Part shown: positions 5,500-6,030 of the stretch, piece after piece
Numbering within the stretch: the stretch's first letter is position 1
How the letters are laid out: each line of letters starts with the position of its first letter
Assembly: GCA_031259645.1 (NCBI GenBank)
Contig: JAIRLC010000046.1
Span: 1 to 6,030 of the forward strand
DNA length: 6,030 bases
From: Prevotellaceae bacterium
Lineage (GTDB): Bacteria > Bacteroidota > Bacteroidia > Bacteroidales > UBA932
Direction: 5' to 3'
Program-made: the position numbers and the translations under genes
Notes under the pieces: model-generated
What the model saw: only the letters and a program-made list of their open reading frames with translations
Database searches by the model: none
Told to the model about the DNA's origin: nothing

Positions 5500-6030
5500 T
5501 TATAATCCCACTACCGTAACCCCTTCAATGTTTTCATCCCATCTGATACGTTCTTCCCACGGGGCTTTCCGGCTTTCGCTGCGGCGGTCGAAGATGAGCA
5601 GGTAAAGAGGCGAACCCGGCGCTTTCCTGTCCTGATAGCGTTTTATCTGTTGCAAGCCTTCCGTAAGAACGCGCTCGTAGCTTTTCCTGTCACGCAAAAC
5701 TTTTATTTCCATAATACATCTGTAATCATGATATTCGACATACAAATCCATTTTCCCGCTGCCGGCAGCCACTTCACGGTCAATCCTCCCGCCCCCGTTC
5801 AAAAGACGCTGCATAAACGCCAGCAGCATCAGATGAGGGAAAGATTCGCGAAAATCGGACGCTTCTTCCCAAAATTCCGAGTTCTCGCGCCAGAACTGCT
5901 GAAATTCCTGCAGCAAACTGTCCATGTCCAGACTACCGTCCGGTTTTTGCCACTTGAAATTGGACGGAGGCGGCATCATGATTTGCATACTCGAGTTGAC
6001 AACCCGCGTCAGGATTTCCGTATAGATGGG
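5500..6030 (-). CDS. C-terminal part of an AAA-type ATPase-like protein with PD-(D/E)XK-like domain, 5' end outside window
   Basis: The frame is open to the window edge: 14 more codons precede the ATG at 5988, giving 176 visible residues, so that ATG is probably internal. The text resembles the C-terminal third of a family of about 500-residue ATP-binding proteins (AAA-like domain plus nuclease-fold tail). Numbering from the 5988 ATG, the visible blocks are DGSLDMDSLLQEFQQFWREN (17-36), FPHLMLLAFMQRLLNGGGRIDRE (50-72), SGKMDLYVEY (77-86), then MEIKVLR (93-99) and EGLQQIKRYQD (110-120). E72, D81 and E94-x-K96 fit a PD-(D/E)XK active-site pattern. The substrate and role of such proteins are not established; nucleic-acid cleavage is suggested by the motif only. 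A terminator follows the stop, so it is not in the susC operon. The alternative is a short stand-alone protein starting at 5988. Confidence 0.72.
   Translation of the reverse strand, partial: PIYTEILTRVVNSSMQIMMPPPSNFKWQKPDGSLDMDSLLQEFQQFWRENSEFWEEASDFRESFPHLMLLAFMQRLLNGGGRIDREVAAGSGKMDLYVEYHDYRCIMEIKVLRDRKSYERVLTEGLQQIKRYQDRKAPGSPLYLLIFDRRSESRKAPWEERIRWDENIEGVTVVGL

Overview
The window looks like chromosomal DNA from a member of the Bacteroidota, probably order Bacteroidales. The evidence is a SusC/SusD-type outer-membrane pair, AT-rich spacers without strong Shine-Dalgarno sites, and an IS3-family transposase of a type common in that group. Species cannot be read from the sequence.

Layout. 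Positions 1 to about 1611 are an IS3-family insertion sequence on the + strand: orfA (42-497), orfB (494-1447) and a long non-coding right end. Its left tip probably lies just outside the window. Everything to the right reads on the - strand. 1606-1977 is the first 123 codons of a SusD-like lipoprotein gene, cut off by the IS. 1998-5297 is an intact SusC/RagA-type TonB-dependent receptor 20 bp upstream of susD in the same operon. 5298-5499 is an intergenic spacer with a strong terminator hairpin and a weak promoter candidate for susC. 5500-6030 is the C-terminal end of a gene whose start is outside the window, resembling the PD-(D/E)XK-like tail of an AAA-type ATPase.

How it fits together. 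SusC and SusD normally form a barrel-plus-lid complex that imports glycans or peptides across the outer membrane. Here the lid gene is interrupted, so the receptor is probably left without its cognate partner. The stop codon ending the SusD fragment appears to come from the tip of the IS.

Most unusual feature. The right end of the IS carries several copies of an about 18-bp unit (TCCCTG-N6-GTTGAC on one strand). Four lie in one orientation at 31-32 bp spacing (1500, 1531, 1563, 1595). Two lie in the opposite orientation (1441, 1464). The innermost opposed pair makes a perfect 23-bp inverted repeat. One further copy sits at the left end (7-24). This looks like a multi-site transposase-binding array rather than the simple single terminal repeat expected of IS3 elements. 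The transposase pair also shows two routes for making OrfB: an A7G -1 frameshift site and a GTGA stop/start overlap.
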